Below are positions 57,176 through 64,000 of a stretch of 64,000 bases of DNA, piece after piece. Both the position numbers and the translations under genes were made by a program. The DNA lies in NCBI RefSeq assembly GCF_014646055.1, contig NZ_BMMS01000004.1, positions 186,001-250,000 on the forward strand, written 5' to 3'. The notes under the pieces are model-generated. The model saw only the letters and a list, made by a program, of their open reading frames with translations. It was not told where the DNA came from and ran no database searches. Within the stretch, counting starts at the first letter, position 1. Each line of letters opens with the position of its first letter. Origin of the DNA: Wenjunlia tyrosinilytica. Lineage in GTDB: Bacteria; Actinomycetota; Actinomycetes; Streptomycetales; Streptomycetaceae.

Positions 57176-58021
57176 TCAGCAGCCCCCCACGACGGGCAGC
57201 GACCGCTTGCTGCGTGCCTCCAGGTTCCGCGCCGCCAGCAGCTCGTCCGCCGGGTAGCCGACCTCCTCCAGGGTCAGCCCGTGCGGGCGCACCACATTGA
57301 CCGCCGAGTGCCGCACCCGCCCCGCCAGCACCTCGGCCGGGAAGTCCACCGGACGGTGTCCGTCGCCCACCAGGAGCATCGAGCCCACCAGTGCCCGCAC
57401 CATGTTGTGGCAGAAGGCGTCGGCGCGGACGGTCGCCACCGCCAGCCCCTCAGGGGCGCGCTCCCACTCCAGCCTCTGGAGCGTGCGGATCGTCGTGGCG
57501 CCCTCACGCTTCTTGCAGTACGCCGCGAAGTCGTGCTCGCCCAGCAGCTTGGCCGCGGCCTCGTTCATCAGGTCCACGTCCAGCGGGCGGTCGTGCCAGA
57601 GCACAAAGCCCCTCAGCAGCGGATCGACCCCGCCGGGGTGGTCGCCGACCCGGTAGGCGTACCGCCGCCAGATCGCCGAGAAACGGGCGTCGAAGCCCTC
57701 CGGCGCACGGGTCACCCGCCACACCCGGACGTCGTGCGGCAGCCGCCCTGCGAGCCGCCGCAGCAGCTTCCCCCCGTGCTCCTGCCACACCCGCTCGTCG
57801 AGGTCCACGTGCGCCACCTGCCCGCGCGCGTGCACCCCCGCGTCGGTACGGCCCGCCACGGTCAGCTCCACCGGCTCGGGCAGCCGCAGCACGGTCCGGA
57901 TCGCCGACTCCAGCTCCCCCTGCACCGTGCGCCGCTCGCGCTGCTTGGCCCAGCCCGAGAAGTCCCGGCCGTCGTAACTCAGGTCCAGCCGGACCCGTAC
58001 CTCGCCCACTCGCACTCCCAC
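57176..58021 (-). CDS. truA: tRNA pseudouridine(38-40) synthase
   Basis: 281-aa enzyme modifying tRNA anticodon-stem uridines. The catalytic Asp is in [33 protein letters not shown] near the N-terminus and [19 protein letters not shown] near the C-terminus are family signatures. It follows rplQ in the alpha-operon block, with a hairpin between them. The start at 58021 ([15 protein letters not shown]) could be a few codons shorter. Confidence 0.95.
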   Translation of the reverse strand: MGVRVGEVRVRLDLSYDGRDFSGWAKQRERRTVQGELESAIRTVLRLPEPVELTVAGRTDAGVHARGQVAHVDLDERVWQEHGGKLLRRLAGRLPHDVRVWRVTRAPEGFDARFSAIWRRYAYRVGDHPGGVDPLLRGFVLWHDRPLDVDLMNEAAAKLLGEHDFAAYCKKREGATTIRTLQRLEWERAPEGLAVATVRADAFCHNMVRALVGSMLLVGDGHRPVDFPAEVLAGRVRHSAVNVVRPHGLTLEEVGYPADELLAARNLEARSKRSLPVVGGC

Positions 58022-58030
58022 ATACGCGGA

Positions 58031-58064
58031 CGGACCCGCTCTCCCCTGGGGAAGAGCGGGTCCG
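58031..58064 (-). terminator. Hairpin between rplQ and truA
   Basis: CGGACCCGCTCT ... AGAGCGGGTCCG forms a stem of about 16 bp with one bulge and a minimal loop. It probably ends most transcripts of the ribosomal operon before truA. Confidence 0.75.
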
Positions 58065-58084
58065 TCACCGAAACCTCGGACGCG

Positions 58085-58618
58085 TCAGGCGTCCTTGGAC
58101 TCCTCGGCCGGAGCCTCGGCGGCCTCGGTCTCGTCGGTCTTCCCGAGACCCTCGAGAGCCTTGTCGCCGGCCTCGGCCTTGGCCGACTCCTTGGCAGCCG
58201 ACTCCTTGGCCGCGCGCTTGGTGGCGCCCTCGGCCTCGCCCACCGCGGTCTGCTGGACGGTCAGCGCCTCGACCAGCTCGATCACGGCCATCGGGGCGTT
58301 GTCGCCACGACGGGGACCGATCTTGGTGATGCGGGTGTAGCCGCCCGGACGGTTCTCGAAGCGAGGACCGATCTCCGCGAAGAGGGTGTGCACGACGCTC
58401 TTGTCGCCGATGACCTCGTGCACCTGGCGACGCGCGTGCAGGTCGCCGCGCTTGGCCTTGGTGACCAGGCGCTCGGCGAACGGACGCAGGCGGCGGGCCT
58501 TGGCCTCGGTCGTGGTGATGCGGCCGTGCTCGAAGAGAGCGGTGGCCAGGTTGCGCAGCATGAGACGCTCGTGCGCTGCGCTGCCGCCCAGACGGGCGCC
58601 CTTGGTGGGCTTCGGCAT
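58085..58618 (-). CDS. rplQ: 50S ribosomal protein L17
   Basis: 177-aa protein. The core ([58 protein letters not shown]) is followed by an actinobacterial C-terminal extension of about 60 residues rich in Ala, Glu and Lys (repeats of AAKES). ATG at 58618 has GGAGGAG upstream. Follows rpoA. Confidence 0.97.
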   Translation of the reverse strand: MPKPTKGARLGGSAAHERLMLRNLATALFEHGRITTTEAKARRLRPFAERLVTKAKRGDLHARRQVHEVIGDKSVVHTLFAEIGPRFENRPGGYTRITKIGPRRGDNAPMAVIELVEALTVQQTAVGEAEGATKRAAKESAAKESAKAEAGDKALEGLGKTDETEAAEAPAEESKDA

Positions 58619-58768
58619 GGTGTTTCTCCTCCATGTCTGCACCGGCCGTATCAGGTACCGGTGTCAGTTCGGTGGGGCGGTGTTGCCCCACCGAAGTCCG
58701 TGGCGGAGCCGCGGGACACCGGCCCCACGGCTCCGACGAGCCTCACGGCTCGGTACTGCGGGTGTCGC

Positions 58769-59791
58769 TCAGTACTGCTCGGTCTCCACGAAGCCCGAGT
58801 CGGCGTCGTCGTCGGCGCCGAAGGCGTCGGCGGCGGCGGTCGGGTCGAATCCGGGCGGGCTGTCCTTGAGCGCCAGGCCCATGCCGGCCAGCTTCGCCTT
58901 GACCTCGTCGATCGACTTCGCACCGAAGTTGCGGATGTCGAGCAGATCGGCCTCGGAACGCGCCACGAGCTCACCCACGGAGTGGATGCCCTCGCGCTTG
59001 AGGCAGTTGTAGGAGCGGACGGTGAGCTCCAGCTCCTCGATCGGCAGCGCCAGGTCGGCGGCGAGGGCGGCGTCCGTCGGGGACGGGCCCATGTCGATGC
59101 CCTCGGCGTCGACGTTCAGCTCGCGGGCGAGGCCGAACAGCTCGACGAGGGTCTTGCCGGCCGAAGCCATGGCGTCACGCGGACGCATGGCCTGCTTGGT
59201 CTCGACGTCGACGATCAGCTTGTCGAAGTCGGTGCGCTGCTCGACGCGGGTGGCTTCCACCTTGTAGGTGACCTTGAGCACCGGGCTGTAGATCGAGTCG
59301 ACCGGGATCCGGCCGATCTCCTGGCCCGACTGCTTGTTCTGCACGGCGGAGACGTAGCCGCGGCCGCGCTCGACGGTCAGCTCCATCTCCAGCTTGCCCT
59401 TGCCGTTCAGCGTGGCGAGGACCAGCTCCGGGTTGTGCACCTCGACACCGGCCGGCGGAGCGATGTCCGCGGCGGTGACCAGGCCCGGGCCCTGCTTGCG
59501 CAGGTACATCACGACCGGCTCGTCGTGCTCCGAGGAGACGACGAGCTGCTTGATGTTGAGGATGACGTCGGTGACGTCCTCCTTGACGCCCGGCACGGTG
59601 GTGAACTCGTGCAGGACGCCGTCGACCCGGATGCTGGTGACCGCGGCACCGGGGATCGAGGAGAGCAGGGTACGACGCAGGGAGTTGCCGAGGGTGTAGC
59701 CGAAGCCCGGCTCCAGCGGCTCGATCACGAACCGGGAGCGGAATTCGTCGACGACCTCTTCGGTCAGCGTCGGCCGCTGAGCGATGAGCAT
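58769..59791 (-). CDS. rpoA: DNA-directed RNA polymerase alpha subunit
   Basis: 340-aa subunit. The N-terminal assembly domain ([40 protein letters not shown]) is joined to the C-terminal DNA- and activator-contacting domain ([37 protein letters not shown]). ATG at 59791 follows GGAGGAC. A hairpin lies in the rpsD-rpoA gap. Confidence 0.98.
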   Translation of the reverse strand: MLIAQRPTLTEEVVDEFRSRFVIEPLEPGFGYTLGNSLRRTLLSSIPGAAVTSIRVDGVLHEFTTVPGVKEDVTDVILNIKQLVVSSEHDEPVVMYLRKQGPGLVTAADIAPPAGVEVHNPELVLATLNGKGKLEMELTVERGRGYVSAVQNKQSGQEIGRIPVDSIYSPVLKVTYKVEATRVEQRTDFDKLIVDVETKQAMRPRDAMASAGKTLVELFGLARELNVDAEGIDMGPSPTDAALAADLALPIEELELTVRSYNCLKREGIHSVGELVARSEADLLDIRNFGAKSIDEVKAKLAGMGLALKDSPPGFDPTAAADAFGADDDADSGFVETEQY

Positions 59792-59846
59792 GGGGATGTC
59801 CTCCAGTCTTCGGCGCCCGCTATTTGACGCCGAGGCTTCAAGGGTA

Positions 59847-59881
59847 CGGGCGGTTCGGCGGAAAACACACCGAACCGCCCG
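59847..59881 (-). terminator. Hairpin in the rpsD-rpoA gap
   Basis: A 12-bp stem (59847-59858 with 59870-59881) has an 11-nt A-rich loop. It lies within the alpha operon, so it may be a partial terminator, a processing site or an S4-response structure rather than a full stop. Confidence 0.5.
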
Positions 59882-59893
59882 TTTTCAGAGCTC

Positions 59894-60520
59894 TTACTTG
59901 GAGTAGAGCTCCACAATCAGCTGCTCCTGCACCTGGGTGTCGATCACCTGGCGCTGGGGCAGAGCGTGCACGAGCACCCTCATCTTCGACGGGATGACCT
60001 CGAGCCACGCCGGAACGGTCCGCTCGCCGGCCTCGGCACGGGCCACCACGAACGGGGTCAGCTCGAGCGAGTCCTTGCGGACCTGGACGATGTCGTTCTC
60101 GCTGACGCGAGCCGACGGGATATCCGTCTTGCGGCCGTTGACCTCGATGTGGCCGTGGCGGACCAGCTGACGGGCGTGGTCGCGGGACTTGGCGAAGCCG
60201 GCCCGGTAGACCACGTTGTCGAGGCGGGTCTCGAGGATGCGCAGCAGGTTCTCGCCAGTCTTGCCCTGCTTGCGGTTGGCTTCCTCGTAGTAACCGCGGA
60301 ACTGCTTCTCAAGGACACCGTAGATACGAGCGCACTTCTGCTTCTCACGCTTCTGAAGCAGGTACTCGCTGTCCTTGGTGCGCCCGCGCCCGTGCTCACC
60401 CGGGGGGTAAGGACGGATCTCGATCGGGCACTTTGCGCTCTCGCACTTGCTCCCCTTGAGGAAGAGCTTCTGCTTCTCCCGACGGCAACGCTTGCAGTCG
60501 GCCCCGGTGTAACGCGCCAT
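59894..60520 (-). CDS. rpsD: 30S ribosomal protein S4, zinc-binding form
   Basis: 208-aa primary 16S-binding protein. Unlike the Cys-free form, the N-terminus has a zinc-ribbon set of four Cys (DCKRCRREK and SKCESAKCP, residues about 9-32). It keeps RPYPPGEHGRGR, ILETRLDNVVYRAGF and the S4 domain RQLVRHGHIEVNGRKTDIP. It sits between rpsK and rpoA, the ancestral alpha-operon order. In S. coelicolor I recall rpsD being elsewhere in the chromosome and Cys-free. Confidence 0.96.
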   Translation of the reverse strand: MARYTGADCKRCRREKQKLFLKGSKCESAKCPIEIRPYPPGEHGRGRTKDSEYLLQKREKQKCARIYGVLEKQFRGYYEEANRKQGKTGENLLRILETRLDNVVYRAGFAKSRDHARQLVRHGHIEVNGRKTDIPSARVSENDIVQVRKDSLELTPFVVARAEAGERTVPAWLEVIPSKMRVLVHALPQRQVIDTQVQEQLIVELYSK

Positions 60521-60546
60521 TGTCTCGTTTCTCCTACTTCAGCTGG

Positions 60547-60951
60547 TCAGACGCGGCGGCGCTTCGGCGGGCGGCAGCCGTTGTGCGGGGTCGGGGTGAC
60601 GTCCTGGATCGAACCCACCTCGAGGCCGGTGGCCTGGAGGGAGCGGATCGCGGTCTCACGGCCGGAGCCGGGACCCTTGACGAAGACGTCGACCTTGCGC
60701 ATGCCGTGCTCCTGCGCGCGACGGGCGGCCGACTCGGCGGCCATCTGCGCGGCGAACGGGGTCGACTTGCGCGAGCCCTTGAAGCCGACGTGGCCGGCAG
60801 AGGCCCAGGAGATCACGTTGCCCGAGGGGTCGGTGATCGAAACGATGGTGTTGTTGAACGTGCTCTTGATGTGAGCGTGCCCGTGGGCGACGTTCTTCTT
60901 CTCCTTGCGGCGCACCTTCTTGGCGCCGGCCTGACGGCTCTTCGGAGGCAT
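60547..60951 (-). CDS. rpsK: 30S ribosomal protein S11
   Basis: 134-aa protein of the small-subunit platform ([54 protein letters not shown]). ATG at 60951 follows AGGAG. Alpha-operon position between rpsM and rpsD. Confidence 0.98.
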   Translation of the reverse strand: MPPKSRQAGAKKVRRKEKKNVAHGHAHIKSTFNNTIVSITDPSGNVISWASAGHVGFKGSRKSTPFAAQMAAESAARRAQEHGMRKVDVFVKGPGSGRETAIRSLQATGLEVGSIQDVTPTPHNGCRPPKRRRV

Positions 60952-61017
60952 GTGGTGAGAACTCCTGTGAGGTGATCGGTCCTACGGCTTCGGACCGCTG
61001 GGTCGTGAAGCTGAGGA

Positions 61018-61398
61018 CTACTTCTTGCCCGGCTTCTTCTTACCGGCGATGGCGCGACGCGGGCCCTTGCGGGTGCGGGCGTTCGTGTGGGTGCGCTGGC
61101 CGCGGACCGGAAGGCCGCGGCGGTGGCGCAGACCCTCGTAGCAGCCGATCTCCACCTTGCGGCGGATGTCCGCCTGGATCTCGCGGCGGAGGTCACCCTC
61201 GGTCTTGTAGTTCGCCTCCACCCAGTCGCGGAGCTTGACGAGGTCTTCCTCGGCCAGGTCGCGGACGCGGACGTCCGGGTTCACGCCGGTGTTCTTGAGC
61301 GTCTCCTGGGCACGGGTACGACCGATGCCGAAGACATAGGTGAGAGCGACCTCCACGCGCTTCTCGCGCGGGAGGTCAACGCCAACGAGGCGTGCCAT
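61018..61398 (-). CDS. rpsM: 30S ribosomal protein S13
   Basis: 126-aa head protein contacting P-site tRNA and bridging to the 50S ([55 protein letters not shown]). ATG at 61398 with GGAG upstream. A 169-nt leader with hairpins separates it from rpmJ. Confidence 0.98.
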   Translation of the reverse strand: MARLVGVDLPREKRVEVALTYVFGIGRTRAQETLKNTGVNPDVRVRDLAEEDLVKLRDWVEANYKTEGDLRREIQADIRRKVEIGCYEGLRHRRGLPVRGQRTHTNARTRKGPRRAIAGKKKPGKK

Positions 61399-61443
61399 TT
61401 ATGTGGCTCCAGTTGCTATTCGGAGGTCTTCCGCAGCACCGTT

Positions 61444-61484
61444 CCCGGAGGTCCTGCCTCCGGGTCCCCGGCCTCCGACCGGGG
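61444..61484 (-). other. Two hairpins in the rpmJ-rpsM gap
   Basis: Stems 61444-61451 with 61457-61464 (8 bp) and 61466-61471 with 61479-61484 (6 bp) lie side by side in the 169-nt gap. They could be an internal promoter leader, an autoregulatory target or a processing signal. Confidence 0.4.
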
Positions 61485-61567
61485 GTGTCGTCCCGAGGGG
61501 GGTCGGGTGACTGCGTATGAACGTGTTGAACGCGTCGCTGAGAAGAAGCCGCGAGTGCGGTGGTGCG

Positions 61568-61681
61568 TCAGCCCTGGCGCTGCTTGTGGCGCAGGTTGTC
61601 GCAGATCACCATGACCCGGCCGTGGCGGCGGATCACCTTGCACTTGTCGCAGATCTTCTTGACGCTCGGCTTGACCTTCAT
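61568..61681 (-). CDS. rpmJ: 50S ribosomal protein L36
   Basis: 37-aa protein, [20 protein letters not shown] continuing [17 protein letters not shown]. The zinc ligands C-x2-C, Cys27 and His32 are present, so this is the zinc-containing form. It lies between infA and rpsM as in other bacteria. Confidence 0.97.
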   Translation of the reverse strand: MKVKPSVKKICDKCKVIRRHGRVMVICDNLRHKQRQG

Positions 61682-61738
61682 GTGATGTGAGGTTCTCCGG
61701 GTCGTGCCGAAGCCCCGAGCGATCGGGGCGGCGGCGAT

Positions 61739-61960
61739 CTACTTGTAGCGGTAGACGATCCGTCCGCGCGTCAGGTCGTAGGGAGACAACTCCACGACGA
61801 CCCGGTCGTCAGGAAGGATACGGATGTAGTGCATCCGCATCTTGCCGCTGATGTGCGCGAGGACCTTGTGCCCGTTCTGGAGCTCCACCCTGAACATCGC
61901 GTTCGGCAGAGACTCGATCACGGTGCCCTCGATTTCGATGGCCCCTTGCTTCTTGGGCAC
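61739..61960 (-). CDS. infA: Translation initiation factor IF-1
   Basis: 73-aa OB-fold factor ([39 protein letters not shown]-like [18 protein letters not shown], ending RIVYRYK). GTG at 61960 was chosen because GGAAGG precedes it and length equals the family standard. First small gene after map. Confidence 0.97.
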   Translation of the reverse strand: MPKKQGAIEIEGTVIESLPNAMFRVELQNGHKVLAHISGKMRMHYIRILPDDRVVVELSPYDLTRGRIVYRYK

Positions 61961-62125
61961 GCTTCGCCTTCCGAGATCGGCTACCTTGGTCGGCTGACGC
62001 GCGCCCATACGCGGGCGTGCGGGCACACGTGAGCCGACGCATCAGTCTACGTCAGGGCATGCCGAATGACGAATCGAGGGCCCGAGGGCCCCGTCACTGG
62101 GAATGCTGCCCACCGCTGAAGATCA

Positions 62126-62962
62126 TTACGCTGCCGGATCCGGGGCGGTCTGGATGCCGTACTCGGCGAGCTTGGCCCTGCCGCCGTCCACCGCGGTCAG
62201 CACCAGGGGGCCCTCCTCGGTGAGCGCGACCGAGTGCTCCCAGTGCGAGGACCAGCTGCCGTCGTCGGTCTTGACCGTCCAGTCGTCCTCGAGCACATGG
62301 GTGCGGGAGGTGCCCAGGCTCACCATGGGCTCGATGGCGATGCAGAACCCCGGGACCAGCTTGGGGCCTCGGCCGCGCCGGCGGTCCACGTAGTTCAGCA
62401 GGTGCGGGTCCATGTGCATGGCCGAGCCGATGCCGTGGCCGCCGTAGTCCTCGACGATCCCGTACTTGCCGCAGGCGGGACGCGGCTGGCGGCGGATGTA
62501 GCCCTCGATGGCCTTGGAGATGTCCACGAGCCGGTTGCCCTTGCGGACCGCGGCGATACCGGCCCACATCGACTCCTCCGTCACCCGGCTGAGCTCGTGC
62601 AGCTCCGGAGCGTGCCCCTCGCCCACGAACGCGGTGAACGCGGCGTCGCCGTGCCAGCCGTCCACGATCGCGCCCGCGTCGATGGAGATGATGTCGCCGT
62701 CCTTCAGGACGGTGCCGGTGCCGGGGATCCCATGGACCACGACCTCGTTGACCGAGGTGCAGATCGTGGCCGGGAAGCCGCCGTAGCCGAGGAAGTTCGG
62801 CTTGGCGCCGTGGTCGGCGAGCACCTTGCGGGCGACGTCGTCCAGGTCCTTGGTGGTGGCGCCCGGCACGGCCGCCTCCCCGCAGGCCTGGTGGATGCGC
62901 GCGACGACCAGCCCGGCCTCGCGCATCTTCGCGATCTGCTCGGGGGTCTTGATCTCCACCAT
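62126..62962 (-). CDS. map: Methionine aminopeptidase
   Basis: 278-aa type I enzyme removing initiator Met. Metal ligands are in DAGAIVDGWHGDAAFTAFVG (Asp pair), YGGHGIGSAMHMDPHLLNY (His) and CIAIEPMVSLG (Glu), plus the final SSHWEHSVALTEEG. The N-terminal KTPEQIAKMREAGLVVARI is typical. ATG at 62962 follows GAAGGCGC; an upstream ATG at 63013 is unlikely. Located between adk and infA. Confidence 0.96.
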   Translation of the reverse strand: MVEIKTPEQIAKMREAGLVVARIHQACGEAAVPGATTKDLDDVARKVLADHGAKPNFLGYGGFPATICTSVNEVVVHGIPGTGTVLKDGDIISIDAGAIVDGWHGDAAFTAFVGEGHAPELHELSRVTEESMWAGIAAVRKGNRLVDISKAIEGYIRRQPRPACGKYGIVEDYGGHGIGSAMHMDPHLLNYVDRRRGRGPKLVPGFCIAIEPMVSLGTSRTHVLEDDWTVKTDDGSWSSHWEHSVALTEEGPLVLTAVDGGRAKLAEYGIQTAPDPAA

Positions 62963-63089
62963 GCGCCTTCGCCCTTCCAGCCACTCACGGGCAGCGGCCG
63001 ACCGCCGCCCCACTCAAGATTACGGCCGCGGCGCCCAGCAGGGCACCGCGGCCGTACTCACACATCGCTCAGGAGCGCGCACTCACCGC

Positions 63090-63761
63090 TCAGGCGGCGC
63101 CGGACTCCTGCGTCCTCGACTTCAAGGCGTCCAGCGCCCGCTCGGTCACCTCGTCGACCTTGCCCAGGGCGGAGATCGTCTTCACCAGCCCCTGGTTCTT
63201 GTAGTAGCCGATGATCGGCTCGGTCTGGTTGTGGTACTCCTCCAGGCGGCGGCGCACGATCTGCTCGTTGTCGTCCTCGCGCTGGTAGAGCTCACCGCCG
63301 CACACGTCGCACACGCCCTCGGCCTTCGGAGGGCCGTAGACGACGTGGAAGACGTGGCTGCTGTCGTTGCGGCAGATGCGCCGGCCGGCGATCCGCTTCA
63401 CGACCTCGTCCTCGGGGACCTCCAGGTCCAGCACCGCGTCCAGGCCGATGTTCTGCTCGCGGAGGAACTCGTCCAGCGCCTCGGCCTGGTGCAGATTCCT
63501 CGGGAACCCGTCCAGCAGGAACCCGTTCCCGGTGTCCGGCTTCTGGAGACGGTCCTTCGCCATCGCGATGGTGACCGAGTCCGGAACGAGGAGGCCCTGC
63601 TTCATGTAGGACTGGGCTTCCTTGCCCAGGGCGGTGCCCTGGCTGATGTTCGCGCGAAAGAGGTCACCCGTGGAGATGTGCGGGATGGCCAGCTCCTTGG
63701 CGAGGAACTGCGCCTGGGTACCCTTGCCTGCCCCAGGCGGCCCGACGAGGACGATACGCAT
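63090..63761 (-). CDS. adk: Adenylate kinase
   Basis: 223-aa enzyme balancing AMP, ADP and ATP. The P-loop is GPPGAGKGTQAQFLA, the NMP-binding part HISTGDLFRANI, GFLLDGFPRNLHQAEAL, and the LID domain begins RRICRNDSSHVFHVVYGPP with a C-x2-C (VCDVCGG), a partial zinc-finger LID. ATG shares one base with the secY stop codon (TGATG), so it is translationally coupled to secY. Confidence 0.97.
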   Translation of the reverse strand: MRIVLVGPPGAGKGTQAQFLAKELAIPHISTGDLFRANISQGTALGKEAQSYMKQGLLVPDSVTIAMAKDRLQKPDTGNGFLLDGFPRNLHQAEALDEFLREQNIGLDAVLDLEVPEDEVVKRIAGRRICRNDSSHVFHVVYGPPKAEGVCDVCGGELYQREDDNEQIVRRRLEEYHNQTEPIIGYYKNQGLVKTISALGKVDEVTERALDALKSRTQESGAA

Positions 63762-64000
63762 CAGCGGAGGAACCCTTCGTAGTTGCGCTGCTGGAGCTGG
63801 CTCTCGATCTGCTTCACGGTCTCCAGGCCGACACCCACGATGATCAGGATGCTTGTTCCACCGAACGGGAAGTTCTGGTTCGCGTTGAACAGCACCAGTG
63901 CCACCGTCGGGACGAGAGCGATCAGACCCAGGTACAGCGAACCCGGCCAGGTGATGCGGTTCAGCACGTAGCTCAGGTACTCCGCGGTGGGTCGGCCCGC
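63761..64000 (-). CDS. secY: Protein translocase subunit SecY (3' part)
   Basis: The last about 79 codons of SecY are present and the 5' part lies beyond the window edge at 64000. Visible are [19 protein letters not shown], the helices [16 protein letters not shown] and [19 protein letters not shown], and the end RNYEGFLR. SecY forms the membrane channel for protein export. It precedes adk in the same transcript. Confidence 0.95.
   Translation of the reverse strand, partial: AGRPTAEYLSYVLNRITWPGSLYLGLIALVPTVALVLFNANQNFPFGGTSILIIVGVGLETVKQIESQLQQRNYEGFLR

Overview
The window is a high-GC chromosomal segment from a Streptomyces-like actinomycete. The evidence is near-universal G/C at third codon positions, frequent GTG and TTG starts, the developmental regulators BldM and WhiD, a His-tailed GroEL1 under CIRCE control, and a housekeeping gene order that I recall from the Streptomyces core chromosome. 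I see no rRNA, tRNA, IS element, prophage or CRISPR array.

Layout. 1-1.3 kb: a TetR regulator divergent from a DDN-type oxidoreductase, with two matching operators between them. 1.4-5.1 kb: guaA, divergent from a chorismate mutase gene that is preceded by a short aromatic-rich leader peptide and a strong terminator hairpin (a probable attenuator). An 0.8 kb structured intergenic region and a GNAT gene follow. 5.2-10.2 kb: GMC oxidoreductase, succinate-semialdehyde dehydrogenase and a flavoprotein disulfide reductase. 10.3-18.8 kb: five tandem Ser/Thr kinase genes. Four carry one membrane segment and related extracytoplasmic domains, and one of those four is a pseudokinase. 18.8-25.4 kb: glpD, a nucleotide-sugar dehydrogenase lacking the catalytic Cys, guaB3 and guaB, with a four-copy 102-bp tandem repeat between the last two. 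25.6-27.8 kb: an ECF-like sigma factor, bldM with a sigma-BldN-type promoter, and whiD. 28-31 kb: a MOSC protein and groES-groEL1. 31-34.4 kb: a polysaccharide deacetylase, a methyltransferase and a decayed gene.

34.1-50.9 kb is mostly cell-envelope and core metabolism on the minus strand. It holds tsaB-rimI-tsaD and tsaE (tRNA t6A synthesis), alr, NAD(P)HX repair, acpS, glmS and glmM (amino-sugar precursors), coaA, a DrrAB-like exporter, and rplM-rpsI. 51-57 kb: a GT87-type membrane glycosyltransferase, an ABC-F ATPase, a membrane-anchored unknown protein and a sixth Ser/Thr kinase. 57-64 kb is the distal ribosomal/alpha-operon block, in transcription order secY (partial), adk, map, infA, rpmJ, rpsM, rpsK, rpsD, rpoA, rplQ, truA. 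rpsD here is the zinc-binding (Cys-containing) form.

The most interesting points are the predicted aromatic attenuator before chorismate mutase, the kinase array with its dead member, the catalytic-residue losses in the sugar dehydrogenase and in an L,D-transpeptidase-like protein, the two-operator TetR switch, and several tandem-repeat arrays in intergenic DNA.
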